From Desmodus rotundus (taxonomy: Eukaryota > Chordata > Mammalia > Chiroptera > Phyllostomidae), in assembly GCF_022682495.2 (NCBI RefSeq), contig NC_071397.1, positions 3,625,082 to 3,689,081 of the forward strand: a DNA stretch of 64,000 bases, written 5' to 3'. The position numbers and the translations under genes were made by a program. The notes below the pieces were generated by a model. That model had not been told where the DNA came from, ran no database searches, and saw only the letters and a list, made by a program, of their open reading frames with translations. Positions 46,640 to 58,600 of this stretch are shown one piece after another; the first letter of the stretch is position 1, and every line of letters starts with the position of its first letter.

Positions 46640-48250
46640 TGGTTTAAATACAATAATTACCTAGGCCTTAAACATGATGTGTTTTCCTATAAGGCTAACT
46701 GAAGCCTTTTCTTTCTTCGTAGAGAATAAAGTTTTTATTCACTCTCCAAGAAGGGAGAGGGGCATGGTATGGAGAGATATATCAGCATTGAGGGGTGGGG
46801 GCTTTGAGCTTTTATTGGATTATCATTGGATTAAAAAAGGGTGGGGGTGCTGTTGTATGGCCCGGGGCTGTTGGAGTGTTTTAAAAGGAGGTTGCGGTTT
46901 GTTCCAATGTTATCTTCTGCCTGTGGCCGCAGGCAGCGTTAGTTCTGTTCTTGCTTTCCAGTCCTGGGGACAAGCTCAGGAGAGTAAAAGGGCAGTCATA
47001 TTGAACAAGGTCATAGGCCTGCTGGGCAAAAGGGGCCACAATAGCAAATGGGGCTGACTTTATCCTTTCATCCCCTCCTCTGGTCTTAAAATGGATGTAT
47101 TCTTAATGACCTAGCCCAGTTCTGGTTTGGGGGAGTAGGGACAAAGGTCTCTTCTTCTGTAAGTACTTCAGGTAGGCTAGGGATGTAGAGCTGTTCCTGC
47201 CTGTGGGTCTGGGTATGGGTCCTTAAGGAGAAGAGGGTGGAATTGGACAGCCTAAAAAGTAAGAGCTGTGGTTGGAGGCCCTTTAATCTCCCAAGCCTGG
47301 ATGCGCTGTTGAAGGATATAAGATATTTGAGGAGACATGGCCTAAAACCAAGATTAAAGAAAAGGCTGCTGCCCTGACTAGTGTAGCTCTGTGGATTGTG
47401 CACCAGCCTGTGAACCAAGGGGTCGCTGGTTCGATTCCCAGTCAGGCACCCGCCTGGGTTGCAGGCCAGGTCCCCAACAAGGGGCACATGAGAGTCAACC
47501 ACACACTGATGTTTCTCTCCCTCTCTTTCTCCCTCCCTCTCCCTCTCTAAAATAAATAAATAAAATCTTTTAAAAATTAAAAAGAAAGAAAAAGGCTGCT
47601 ATAGGTCCTACAAAGGGAGTTGGCCAGGAAAACCAGGACCAGATATTGGCCTTAAAACCCTAAAAACGGAGAATAGTAGGTAAATTTGTATGGCTGACAC
47701 CCCATCAGTAGTTCTCAATAATTTCAAGTGAAGGGATGAAAAACTGAAGCATCAGCTTGGAAGAAAACTAGAAAAATTAGGATTCAATCAGTTTGTGGGT
47801 GACAATTGGACACTGCAACTTCCACTGAAACACAATTACTCTCCCTAAAATCACCCTCATTTTATCAATTAAGTCCAGTTTCAATTTGGCCTGACTTTTG
47901 CATGAACACAAGAGAAGTAATTGATTATATAGGCTCTTTCGAATCTGCTTTGCTGGAATCTTCACAAGGAACCTTTAGACTGAGCTTTAGTCAGCCCTTC
48001 AGGGCACAGTTGCCGTATGGCTTTGCCTGAAATACCTATTAGTTTGATTGGATTCCTCAAGTTTTTGAGGTCTCCAAAATGTCTTGAGGTTCCTTCCTTG
48101 CCATCTTCCAGGAAAGCAGACTTTGTTCCTTGCCTGGAAAGACCACCATGAACCACAAGACAAAGCAAGGTACCAGGCCGTTTCTCCAAGGGGCTCTAAC
48201 TGGTGAAGCCTTTTCGGACAGGGAAGAAAATGCCCTATTTTACTTTAGAA
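46640..48250. other. unclassified segment, about 1.4 kb plus a VES
   Basis: Slightly GC-richer, lower in stops, with AGAATAAAGTTTTTATT at 46721. Frames at 46674-47057 (plus) and 47962-48189 (minus) have no match I know. It could be a degraded LTR element or an untranslated exon. A VES sits at 47372-47587. Confidence 0.3.
47372..47587 (+). repeat. VES SINE
   Basis: GCCCTGACTAGTGTAGCTC head, ends AATAAATAAATAAAATCTTTTAAAA. Target duplication GAAA(A)AGGCTGCT on both sides (about 47360 and 47588). Confidence 0.94.
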
Positions 48251-49568
48251 ACCTAGCTTAATTTTGATATGTATGAAGTTTATTATAAATTAGGAATAAC
48301 TTCCTGCTTTAACATGTTAACCAAATCAGGACAAATATAGTAGAAAAGGACAAAAAGATACAAAGAGACATTTTAAAGTTAGAGACAAAGTGATTTAGTG
48401 ACTCACTGAGCTTACGAAATAAAGAAGAGTAACAAATGACCAGTAAGAACAATGGAGTGATTAACAGCTAAAGAGGCAAAGTCTGAAGAGCAGTGGGGTT
48501 TCTTTGGCTGGGGTGGCAAGGGTTATTGGGAGTGCAGCTGGTAGAGGTGCTATTTAAGCGTATTTAGTTTCAAGACATAGGTGAAAATCTGGGCCTCAAG
48601 TTCAGACAGAAGATACAGAACTGAGACCTAAAAAGCACGGTAATGACTGAGTTTTTAGAGAAAGAGAAGGTAACAAAAATATTTAGGCAACAGCATTCCT
48701 CAGATATCACATGTTGAAGATAATCTAACTTTCTAAATGAATAGTGCTTCATTCTTTAGATATAGGATCTTTGGATGCATTTATGCTAAATGAAAGGTAA
48801 AAAAATTCATCTTTCTCTCCCAGGCTATGAATTACAGAAAGATAAAAACTGTTTCAAAATTAACACTACCCAAAATCAAGTCTTTGAACTAAAATACGCT
48901 GCTTTTTAAGTTTCTCTATTTAATAATAAAACTTTCGGGAAAAAAACTGAGAGAAAATAGGGTACATCAACATAAGAGTTAAAAGCACTCTAACCAAAAT
49001 TTTGATAATTAATAAATCTGGAGAATAGATAGATGGAGGTTTATTATAGTGTTCTTGCCAGTTCTGTGTAGTTTGAACTTCCAGAAGTAAAAGTCTAAAA
49101 AAGACTACCTACGGATATATTTTAAATTCATGTCAGTTAAGGCATGACAATGCAAAATAAAATTCTAACAGATAAAAACTTTTCAAATGTTTTATTAGTT
49201 TTTAATAAACCAATGAAATTTATTGGATATGAAAGGGCAAAAGGCCCTGTCTGTCATTTCAGAGGAACATGAACATATTCATTAACTGGAAAAAGTTAGC
49301 CCTTTTATTCATGTTGGCACATGTTGGACATTTGTCATTTTTCTCTTCAGTGAACTTACATTTTTGCTAAAGGAAAATATATAGGCCACATAAATGTATG
49401 GTTTTGGTTAGTAAAGTCAAAATAGGTGTTTATCCCAAGTATCAATGATTAATTGGTTGAACCTGCTGGTTAGGCCACCTATTACTTCAAACATCTTCCA
49501 CTCTAGTAAATAATCAAATAAATCACTCTCTACATAGATGCAAAAAAAAAAAAAATTTTTTTAATGAA
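48251..49568. other. AT-rich intron sequence
   Basis: No repeat or exon recognised. Confidence 0.5.
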
Positions 49569-49571
49569 CCA

Positions 49572-49794
49572 GCCCTGGCTGGTGTGGCTCAGTGGACTGA
49601 GTGCCAGTCTGCAAACCAAAAGGTCATGGGTTCGATTCCATGTCAGGGCACATGCCTGGGTTGCAAGCCAGGTTTCCCAGTTGGGAGCATTTGAGAGGCA
49701 ACCGACTGATGTATCTCTAACACAGTGATTTTTCTCTCCCTCTCTTTCTCCCTCCCTTCCCCTCTAAGAACAAATAAAATCTTTAAAAAAAAAT
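49572..49794 (+). repeat. VES SINE
   Basis: GCCCTGGCTGGTGTGGCTCAG head, B box GGTTCGATTCCATGTCAGG, AAATAAAATCTTTAAAA tail. Confidence 0.95.
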
Positions 49795-50449
49795 TCGTAT
49801 CCATAAATTATACCTAACCTTAAATTGTGAACACATATTTAAAATTATATAAAATAACAGAGGGGGAAAAGTTGAATTTTTTAACAATTATAGTCTAAGT
49901 TATGATTCAAATAGATGTAATTTAAATCAAATCACTCTACTGAGACTATGGAAGCACTAAAACTAATAGATAGCAGCAAATTCACTTACCAGTGATCAAG
50001 AACAGTTTATATGGTTTACACACACCAATATTTCCTCCTTATGATAAATAACATCATCTAAAAAATGACAAAATTTGCTTGCCTCCTGTCTGGTAAAGAC
50101 CATACAGTAAAGACGGTAGATGTGCAACTCTTTTAACAGGAACAATCACCACCTTGAATTCCCAGAAAGCTACGGCTGGCGGTCAGTCTCACTCCCTAGG
50201 TGATATGCACAGATAACAAAGAGAAGCTGGGTTTCCTTGCTGGCAGGTCTGCCTTGAGTCATTTTCAGTATCCTGTTTCTTCTGACAGAAATATGTCATC
50301 ATGAAACTTAGAAAGAACCAGCATAAATACATGTATGTAGAGACAAAAGACTGTCGATGATTCTTTTTCCACATCATTATTAATTCTGAATAGAGGCATT
50401 TCACATTTAGCAAATAATATCATTCTATCTTCAACAAATTTTTGTAGCT

Positions 50450-50930
50450 TTTTTCCTTACTAAAGTAAAAATTACATACCAGAAGATGCACAGACCTTAA
50501 GTACTCAGTTCGATAAGTTTGAACAAATGTATACATTAACAACCAGTGAATCTGGACATTCCTTGTACTAATCTTGCAACTTTCTGTAACTTAAAAATCA
50601 TTTATTTTGGAAAATAAAGTATCCAAAAGTGTACAGCTGAACTGCCATCATCTAAATCAAGCTATAGGATATTTCCATCTCCCTCAAAAGTTCCCTCTTG
50701 CCTTTGTCCAGGCAACCACAGTACCCAGAAACCACTGACCTGATTTCTATCACCATACCTAAGTCTTGCCTCTTCTTATATTTCTTATAAATGGCATCAT
50801 TTGGTACATATATGTGTGTGTGGCTTCTCTTGCTCAGAATAATATTTCTGAGAATCATATATGTTGTTGCGTGAATCACTAATTCATTCCTATTATGAAA
50901 GAAAGCTGTTACGAATATTTTGTGTCAGGT
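50450..50930 (-). mobile_element. L1 3'UTR fragment, old
   Basis: Plus strand gives the antisense of an old L1 3'UTR: AATCAAGCTATAGGATATTTCC, CAGGCAACCACAGTACC, AAATGGCATCATTTGGTACA, TGTTGTTGCGTGAATCAC. The same family as 18300-18700. Confidence 0.8.
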
Positions 50931-51155
50931 TTTTTGTAGGCATTATTCCTCATGATGCAGTAAGATTTCATTCAAAGGGGTAGGGAGTTTCCACATAAAT
51001 AAGCGTGGGAAGTCATACAGTATAGATAAATGGATTTATATATGCATATATACATATAGGAATTATATATAATTACACATATAAAATGCAAAAATATAGA
51101 AATTTTATCTATCTACCTGTACCTGTGCATCTATCTACCTGTATGTATACATATA

Positions 51156-51587
51156 CAGTTGACCCTTGGACAACACAGGTGTGAACTACACAAGTCCAAT
51201 GGTACGTGGATTTTTTTCAATAAATACAGTAAATGTATTTTCTCTTTTTTTATGACTTTAACATTTTATTTTCTCTAGCTTAGTTTATTGTAAGAACACA
51301 ATTTATAATATTGTACAAATCATAGAAACTATGTGTAAATAAAGTGTTTATGTTATCAGTAAGACAAAGGCAAGCTTAGAACAGTTATCTCCATATCTGC
51401 AGATTACCAGCACAGGTTGAAAGTACTGTTTTGGATCTGCAGTTGGTTAAATTCGTGGATATGAAACCTGTGAATGCAAATGGCCAACTATAGTTAAGTT
51501 TGGAGGAGTCAAAAGACATACTCCGATTTTCAGCTGGGGGGGCGGGGGGTCAACACCCCTAGCCCCTGCCTGTTCAAAGGTCAACCG
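51156..51587 (+). mobile_element. Tigger2-type MITE, 432 bp
   Basis: TA flanks (51154-51155, 51588-51589). Ends CAGTTGACCCTTGGACAACA and, inverted, CGGTTGACCTTTGAACAG. The interior (TTTTTTTCAATAAATACAGT; AGCTTAGTTTATTGTAAGAA) follows the human Tigger2a pattern, whose length (about 434 bp, from memory) also agrees. No transposase. Confidence 0.88.
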
Positions 51588-51589
51588 TA

Positions 51590-52190
51590 CACACACGCAC
51601 ACATACAGATGTGTAAGGGAACAGATTCTGAGAAGTCTACCTACAACCAATAAAGATGTATTAAAATAATTTATAAAGTTCATAGTGAAAATCTAAGATG
51701 GAAAAGATGACCATCTCAGTTTTCCTTAATAAGTATTATGGTATGTATTAATTTAAGAATAATTCAAAAGAGAAACAAATTTCTCTCCATGTAAATTACC
51801 CTATTCTGTTTCAATGAAATACCTTCTTCTCGTAACAAATCCCCTTCCCAAACTAGAATTTCTAAACATTAAATGTTATCCTCCACTGTGTAATAATTTT
51901 TAAGCAAGGACAAAACCTACACTGTGTTGAGATTACAAGATTTTATTTTATTGTCTTGCTTTTTAAAAAAGTTAAACATGGAAACAATTCCACTGGTTAA
52001 TATGTAACATGGGTAAAGACTTATTTTTATCCTCATTCAGAATACATTTTCTCCATTCCTAAAAGTAATTTACTGCAGCATTAAGTCTGTAATAGAAACA
52101 TTTTGACTTTCAAATTCCACTGTGTAATTTTCAGCTGACAGTAGAGGAGGTTTTTAATTTCCAGAGGTAAAAACATTAAGAAGTATATGT
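51590..52190. other. no feature recognised
   Basis: AT-rich intron sequence. Confidence 0.5.
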
Positions 52191-52193
52191 GCA

Positions 52194-52396
52194 GCCCTGG
52201 CCAGGTGGGTCAGCTGGTTGAAGTGTCATCCTGTGCACCAAAAGGTTGCAGGTTCCAACCCAGTCAGGGGACCAGGGCACATACCTAGATTTCGGGTTTG
52301 ATCCCCTGTCAGGCTGTAGCAGCCGATCAATGTCTCTGTCTCTCAAATCAATAAACATATCCTTGGGTGAGGATTAAAAAAAAAAAAAAAAAAGGA
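52194..52396 (+). repeat. VES SINE (ATCCTTGGGTGAGGATT tail)
   Basis: GCCCTGGCCAGGTGGGTCAG head, CAATAAACATATCCTTGGGTGAGGATT and poly(A). Confidence 0.93.
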
Positions 52397-52399
52397 ACA

Positions 52400-53678
52400 T
52401 GAGTGCAAATCTTGTTTTTGAAGAGATCAAACTGAAATTCCCATCCCTGCTTCTGATAATCAAATGGTCACTTTCAGGGCACTGGGAGTGGCTCTTCACT
52501 TAATATCTATAAATTGCCAAGATGGAGGCAGAATATTATATATGGTTCTAGAATTAACCACTGCCTGCTTTAGGAAGGGTTTCCAACTACAAAAGGGAAA
52601 AAACCCTCTTCTAGTCTTTGATCATTCTCCATCTCTTATTCCTTCATCCAAAAAATGAGCAATTTCAAAAGCATACAATTTAAACGTACTACACTTATAA
52701 CCTTAACAAAAGTCTTAGTATTTGGATGTTCCCTAACTTTCACAGATGTGCAACTGTTTACTTAAAAATCCATTCTTTCACTCTGAAAATACATCATTCT
52801 CATTTTTTCTAATTATTGTACCTCTTTCTAAAAGAAAACAGCCTTGAATAATTCTTTCAAAAATGACAACAGCTCCAAACAGCTACAATTCCCAACTTAC
52901 TTTCAATATCTTTTGCCTGATTGTCAGAGAATTAAATAAAATTTTATTCTTATTTTTAAAGTGTTTTTCTTCCAGACCAAGGGTAGAAAACAGGTATATC
53001 AAATACACAGACCCCAATACACTCTGGTTACTCTTCTCTCTCCTACCAGATGTTTTCCACAGACTAGAATTAAATACTAAATTTAGCATAAAATGCCCCT
53101 TTTGAAGACTTTAGTCTTACATGTTTAAGCTTCAGCAGAATGTAGGTCAACTCTCATCATAACAAACTATGAGGTACAAATTATTTTCAGTGCATACTTG
53201 AATTTCAGTGTTTCAAATATTGCTAAAATATCCTTAGTAACTGTGAGCTATACAAATTACAGTTACAAGGGTATAGAGGCCCTGCTATAAATTATCCCAA
53301 CCTGTCTCATCTGGCTGAACTGTCTTTTACCCAATAAATGAACATCTTATTTGCAAATTAAATCACACTGAAGGGGCTACTGTTTTTAAATCAATAGTTA
53401 TAGGATGTACATACTACTGTCTACCCAGTCTGATGAGTGTAGATTTAATTTTCTCTACAATTTGGGGGATTAATGTCAAAAATTAAAAATGCACTATAGA
53501 AAAATTCAGAAATGTAAAGTAATGAAAAAACAAAATCTAATTATTAATCAGCTAGGTTAGAAAGATCAGTTTCAAAATTATGAAATACACATTTTAATTG
53601 TTTAGCAGTAAGTAATTACAGAATTTAGTGTGCCAAAATACGTGTAATATAGGTTCTTCTTTAGGAATTGTGAAGATT
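52400..53678. other. AT-rich intron sequence
   Basis: No repeat or exon recognised. Confidence 0.5.
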
Positions 53679-53680
53679 AT

Positions 53681-53808
53681 CAGGGTGGGGCAAAAGCAGA
53701 TTTACAGTTGTTTGTATGGAAAATAATACAATAATTAATAAATAATGGTAGAAGAATAAACTCTGTTTCGGGTACTCACAACTACAAACCTACTTGTGCC
53801 CCACCCTG
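53681..53808 (-). mobile_element. TIR MITE, copy 2
   Basis: Starts CAGGGTGGGGCAAAAGCAG and ends CTTGTGCCCCACCCTG. Its reverse complement aligns with 1679-1803 through the shared core ACAGAGTTTATTCTT and TTATTTATTAATTATTGTA. Confidence 0.85.
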
Positions 53809-53809
53809 C

Positions 53810-55925
53810 ACTAGAGGCCTACCTACAGTGGATATTCCTAACGCTAGGTTAACATGCGTATCACTGTTAAATAAAGCAGTACTAATGTCTAACAATGTCA
53901 TTTGATTTATCCTCAAAGTTGGCTGTTCTGACATGTCCTTGTTTTTTTGTGGCTTTATTCATTGAAAAATATTTACTGTCAAACTCAAAAAGACCCACAC
54001 CTGACGGTAAACGACCTACAAAACACTCCCAATGTTTATTGTGTAGATGTGAGAATTCAACTTACGCTTAATTTTGAAACTGAAATGTGGTTGATAGTTT
54101 TATGATATGGTCTACCACAAATTAAAATGGACAAAAATCAGCAATTAAAATATCTAAAAACTGAATTTGAAAACGGGCTTTTAATTATAAAAGGCACTTT
54201 TATAGTTGAAGTTCCTAAAGTATGCTCTCGTGTAAATAAAACTATGAAATATAACTTTAATTTTTATGTGGTGTATTTAAGCATCATTACAGAATAAAGA
54301 TTATAAAACTTCTAATTACCCATAGTAATTAAACTGATATATTCCCCAACCTTATGTGATTCCTTACAACTAGTTACATAGGAAAAAATCCCAGTCTACA
54401 TCAAGCAGAGCCACTGCTCAACCAATATACCCTCAGGGTCAAAAAGCCAACCCAGCTTTAACAGCAGGAACTTGTACAGCTATAGAAAAAGGATGTTCTT
54501 TCCGCTAAGCTAAGAAACATTTAGGAAACTAAAAATAACCCAAGATATGTATTCTTTTCCAATCCAAGAATAAACAGAAAATTTAAGATTTAATTAGTTG
54601 TCTAATCCAATATTTTTTAAGTTTTTCATGTTGAACTGGTTAAAATTATGTTTTAAAAGGACATTCATCCCAAATTCCCAAAACTAAAAAAAATTACTCA
54701 GAAACATACTTATTTCGTTAAATGTTGGAAAAACAAAAGACCTCATAACATATAAGCCTGTTGTTTTAGAAAAATAAAACACTTTACAAAGTAAAACGTT
54801 TTACAATGTACAATATTTTACATTGATTATTTTTTAAATCCCAGTCACAACTAATCTCTTGGTTAGAGTTCTGCTTTAAATAGTGTTGCTAATTAGGTAA
54901 GTAAAACTACCACTCAGTGAAACACCAGTAAGATAGCATAATTAATAAAAATTGTAACTTTGTTAAAAAGTTAAACTTACATTAAGTATAAATCATATCC
55001 AATACAGAGATAAAACAAAACACACGAGGAAGAAAATGAGTAAACTAAATGTTTCTCACAAATGAATGTTATTAATAACTCTCATCTAAAGAACATATTT
55101 TAAAAATAACTATTATATATTATTTTTAAATACTTTTCTGTAGATGCCCTAAATTGGTTAGAGTCATAACTGTAGATTGTTACATGGAGGTCCGCTGGGA
55201 GAGAGACAAACAGAAAACGCTAAGTGAAAGTATGACAAATAAAAATTTCCCACAAGAACAATAACTTCTTAAGTCTGCCCTGGAATTTTGACTCCAACAG
55301 CGGAAGAAAAAGCTACTATAATTCTCTAGAGTAAAAAACCTTTGGGGTGGGGGCGCGAGAGGACTCCATAGAATATTGAAAATGCTACACTAAAATACTG
55401 CCTCTACTTCCCTCTGGTCCACAACGTGCCAAAGTGATCAGACAATAGAAATAAACAGCCCCGTCTCCCCCCAGAGAGGCAAAGCAAGCGCCATCCAATG
55501 TTAAGCATTCTGCCGCTGGGAAACATCCTCCTGAAGAGTAAATGCAACACCAAGAGCTCAAACTGCTGCTTGCAGAATTTTCTGAATGGCGGCCAGACGC
55601 GGTCTACGCGGTCCGGAACCCCGCCGACGGATGTCTGGAGTTCTGAGCCCTCCATTTACAACTTGTACCTTCCTATGCTTTCGCCACCACTGCTGAAAAC
55701 GATTTTTTTTTAACGAGACTAAAGTACTACTCTCGGCTCACCAATGGAAAGACGTCAATCTATACGCTGGGCCCCCTATTTTTTTCTTTTTTTTTTATAC
55801 CCAACACTGGGTTTAACTCCTACAATGTCGCCAGGACACCTTTTAGACATCAATACGGGGAAAGAAGCGAAATGAATGAGGAGCCTTAAAACAACTTTTA
55901 AGTGGCTTCCAGGTGGCATTAGAAT
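53810..55925. other. AT-rich intron 1 sequence next to the promoter
   Basis: No transposon recognised in about 2.1 kb. GC content rises from about 55400. Confidence 0.5.
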
Positions 55926-56727
55926 AATCACCTGTTAGAACGGGCGCCGCGCTGGCACCCTCCAAGAGGGCCTGAGAGCTGGGATGCTGGTCCCAGTCCC
56001 CGTCCCGGCGCGACAGGTGAAGGCGGTGAACGCGCCCGCACGCCCACCGTGCGGGGAGCGCAGAGCTAGAGCGAGGAGGGCAGCGGCCGGACACTCCGTT
56101 ATCCTCACCACCCACCGGCCCCTCCTGGAAAGCGAGGCTCCATCGCGCCCTCGGCGTCCCGGCGCGCAGCTCACCCCGGCTCGACTTCGCCACCCGCCCG
56201 GGCCGCGAAGGCGAAGTTTCTCTCCCTCCCGTGGCGGCAGCTGCTCACGCACCGCCCGCTCTGCGCGGGTCCAGTCGCCTGCTCCGGGCGGCTGCGGTCA
56301 CGGCCGCCAGGCCGCGGGCGAGTCGGAGACCACCGAGCGGAGCCGGAGCCGGGACCTGTCAACCCAGGCAGGAAACAAAAGCCGAATGAGGACCAGCGGG
56401 CGCGCCCGGCTTCGCCTCCGCGAAGGGGAGCGCAGCGGGGCAGGGAGCGGCGCCCGTGGCCGCCCGGCTCCACGCCTCCCGAAGGGAGCACCGGCCTCGC
56501 GGCCCGGCCGGGCGCAGAGGGGCCCGGAATGGGGCTGGGGGCCTGCACCGCGCTGGCCTCGAGGCTTCCCGGGCCCCGCTCGACCAGACGCGCCGCTCCG
56601 GAGCGAAGGAGCCGCGTGAGGGGGCGGGGAGGTGGCGCGGCAGCGGCCAAACCGTGAAGGAGGGGGGATTCGGATCCCAGGGAGCCGCGGCTGCCCGCCC
56701 GATCCCTGCTGCCATGGCGCCGGTACC

Positions 56728-56850
56728 TGTCGCCGCGGTTGCTCGTCGCCTCTGTCTCTTTCCGCCTCACCCGCGCGCGGTTCGCCCTCAGCCCGCCCAC
56801 CAAGCCGCCCGCGCGCCGGACGCTGCCGCCGGAGACTGGCAGCGCCGGAG
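56728..56850 (-). other. FKBP5: candidate FKBP5 untranslated exon 1
   Basis: The first exon should lie in the CpG island and contain no start codon used by FKBP51. On the minus strand the sequence ending GCGGCGACAG is followed by GTACCGG (donor at 56726-56725), a good match to the CAG|GTRNNG consensus. Two CCAAT boxes lie upstream at about 56924 and 56988, which puts initiation near 56820-56860. The 5' end is a guess. Alternative minus-strand donors are ACAG|GTGATT near 55932 and GACAG|GTCCCGG near 56358, so an exon reaching those points, or several alternative first exons, is possible. Splicing from 56728 to 16481 would give a short 5'UTR. Confidence 0.45.
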
Positions 56851-57004
56851 AGCCGGCCCGAATCCCAGGGACAGCGCCCGGCGCCGTCCCGCCCCTGCCG
56901 TCCGCAGGATCCGCCTTCCATTGGGCCCCGGAGCTGTCAGTCCGCCCCCAAAAGGCGCGCGGGCTGTCACTCTGCAGGTCCGGATTGGTGGGCGCCCTCC
57001 GTCC

Positions 57005-57036
57005 ATGCAAATGAACCCCTCCCCTGTCCATTTGCA
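57005..57036. promoter_or_regulatory. inverted pair of octamer-like sites
   Basis: TGCAAATG at 57006-57013 and its exact reverse complement CATTTGCA at 57029-57036, with 15 nt between. The first belongs to a perfect ATGCAAAT octamer. Their likely readers, POU-family factors, are an inference. Confidence 0.6.
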
Positions 57037-57146
57037 CCTCCGCTTTAGTGTAACCTCCGCCTCTTCACGCCAGCCCACGTGTCTGGCGCTGGCCCTTTGT
57101 GGGGCTGGAGGGAAAGCATGGAGGAAACTGACCGACCACCCCCACC

Positions 57147-57175
57147 ACACACACACTCACACACACACTCACACG
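57147..57175. repeat. imperfect (CA)n
   Basis: CACACA runs with CACT interruptions just beyond the CpG island. Confidence 0.9.
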
Positions 57176-57409
57176 CCTTCCCTTACCTCCAGAGGAAGTA
57201 ATGCCTGAACAAGCTAGTTGACTCCACAAGCCTTTCAAACATGAGATCCCATGTGACTGAGACAGCAAAGTGCCTTAAAAAATGTTTGTGTTCTCTACCA
57301 GCACCTCTCCCCCAAAGGTCAGGCCTGCTGAGGAAACTCAGCTTCGAGAGCGGCCCAGGCCCCTCCACGTCTGTAGATGGCCACCTCTGAGCTGCCCTTA
57401 CAGAGATTT

Positions 57410-57585
57410 CTGGGCCTTGGGGGAATAACTAGCTCAATCCCCTCGGTTTTTTTAGGAAGCAACCTTAAGTTCCATAGCTATGGGACTTGATAGTTATCTA
57501 AGGAAACGTAATGTCTCATAGCCAGATTAGAAGCCACATCTCCTAACTTTAGATGTGTTCCCTGCTCTACATCACGTTGGTCACT
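57410..57585 (-). repeat. MIR-like SINE, antisense
   Basis: CATAGCCAGATTAGAAGCCACATCTCCTAACTT and GTTCCCTGCTCTACATCACG resemble the antisense end of a MIR-class SINE. Confidence 0.5.
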
Positions 57586-57798
57586 TAGGTCTTTATGAAG
57601 AGCCACTTTGACAAATCATTCCAGCCTTCAAGAAGTGGTGCCTGTAGAAAAGACAATTAGAGCCCACAGTCAAGGGCCAGACCCTGTCTCTGTACCTGGA
57701 AGCTTCTCTTTTAGACATATGCCAGGAAGAGTCACCGGAACAATTTATTCACGCCTTAACTCAGCAAGACAATGGCGATTAAAACTACTCTGCATACT

Positions 57799-58007
57799 GC
57801 CCTGGCTGGCCCTGGCTGGCCCTGGCTGGTGTGGCCAGTGGATTGAGCACTGGCCTGCGAACCCAAAGGTCACCGGTTGGATTCCCAGTCCGGGTACTTG
57901 CCTGTTTGTAGACCAGGCCTTCAGCGGGGGATGGGCGAGAGGCAACCACACATTGGTGTCTCTCCCTCTTCTTCCTCCCTTCCCCTCTCTCTAAAAATAA
58001 ATAAATG
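57799..58007 (+). repeat. young VES SINE with triplicated head
   Basis: The head unit GGCCCTGGCT occurs three times in a row before GGTGTGGCCAGTGGATTGAG. Exact 18-bp target duplication AAAACTACTCTGCATACT at 57781-57798 and 58008-58025 marks it as recent. The open frame at 57608-57994 is SINE read-through. Confidence 0.96.
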
Positions 58008-58083
58008 AAAACTACTCTGCATACTAACACCAACTGATTAAACTTCTACTCATCACAGAAGGTATTAACTAATGTGCTGTGTG

Positions 58084-58262
58084 GTGGGAGGGGATAATGG
58101 GGAGAAAGGGGGGGAAAGGGGGGAAAAGGGGGAAAGGTTTTCAGGAACGACTATGAAGGACCAAGGGGAGGGTGGAATCAGGGAAGGGAGGTGGGGATGG
58201 CTGGGGTAGGGGGGAAAGCAGACAACTGTACTTAAACAAAAATAAAATAATTTAAAACAATT
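58084..58262 (+). mobile_element. very short L1 3' end
   Basis: GGGATAATGGGGAG, polypurine, GGTGGGGATGGCTGGGG, then GACAACTGTACTTAAACAA and an A-rich tail. Confidence 0.85.
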
Positions 58263-58299
58263 TTTTTAAAGTACTGTGCTATGTGCAAAGACATTGCCC

Positions 58300-58600
58300 C
58301 AGCCCTTGACAGCTTCAGTCTAGGAGACGGTGATGTCAGTACTCCTTATGTTACAAAGGATGTCTGCACAGGGCATGGTAGAAGGAGGAAGGAATCAGCT
58401 CTTCCTGGGAGAGGCAGGGAAGGCATCATTGAAGAGGTTATAGGATCTTAAAAGGTTGTGTTTGCCAGGTGGAGGGATGTGGAAGAGGAAGGAAAGGGAC
58501 TCCCAGGCAGTGGGAGGATAGCATAAGCAAAAACAATACAGACCTGAAAAAGCCCAATAATTGGAGGAAGAGCAAGGAGCAGCGTGGGCAAATCTGCAAG
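58300..58600 (-). repeat. L2 LINE 3' region, antisense
   Basis: GGCAGGGAAGGCATCATTGAAGAGGT and ACTCCCAGGCAGTGGGAGGATAGCATAAGCAAA follow the antisense of the L2 3' end. The 58395-58717 open frames lie within it. Confidence 0.65.

Larger units (their letters stand above)
16485..56727 (-). other. FKBP5: FKBP5 intron 1
   Basis: This is the interval between the candidate exon 1 donor and the exon 2 acceptor. At about 40 kb it is of the same order as the first intron of human FKBP5 recalled from memory. It contains no further exon that I recognise. Repeats inside it are listed separately. Confidence 0.7.
55930..57090. promoter_or_regulatory. FKBP5: CpG island, probable FKBP5 promoter
   Basis: Base composition changes sharply from AT-rich intron to very GC-rich DNA dense in CpG, the only such stretch in the window. 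It is TATA-less. On the minus (FKBP5) side there are CCAAT boxes at 56920-56924 and 56984-56988 and several GC boxes. Further upstream are an octamer ATGCAAAT at 57005-57012 and an E-box CACGTG at 57076-57081. Its position about 40 kb upstream of exon 2 fits the main human FKBP5 promoter. Long open frames here on both strands, for example 56171-57037, come from lack of stops in GC-rich DNA and have no recognisable protein. Divergent transcription to the right is possible but not shown. Confidence 0.85.

Noticed and set aside
56171..57037. Long open frame of 288 codons on the minus strand in the CpG island, and overlapping frames on both strands
   Set aside because: Open in several frames at once because GC-rich DNA has few stops. 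It is Arg/Pro/Gly/Ala-rich with no recognisable domain, and overlaps promoter motifs.
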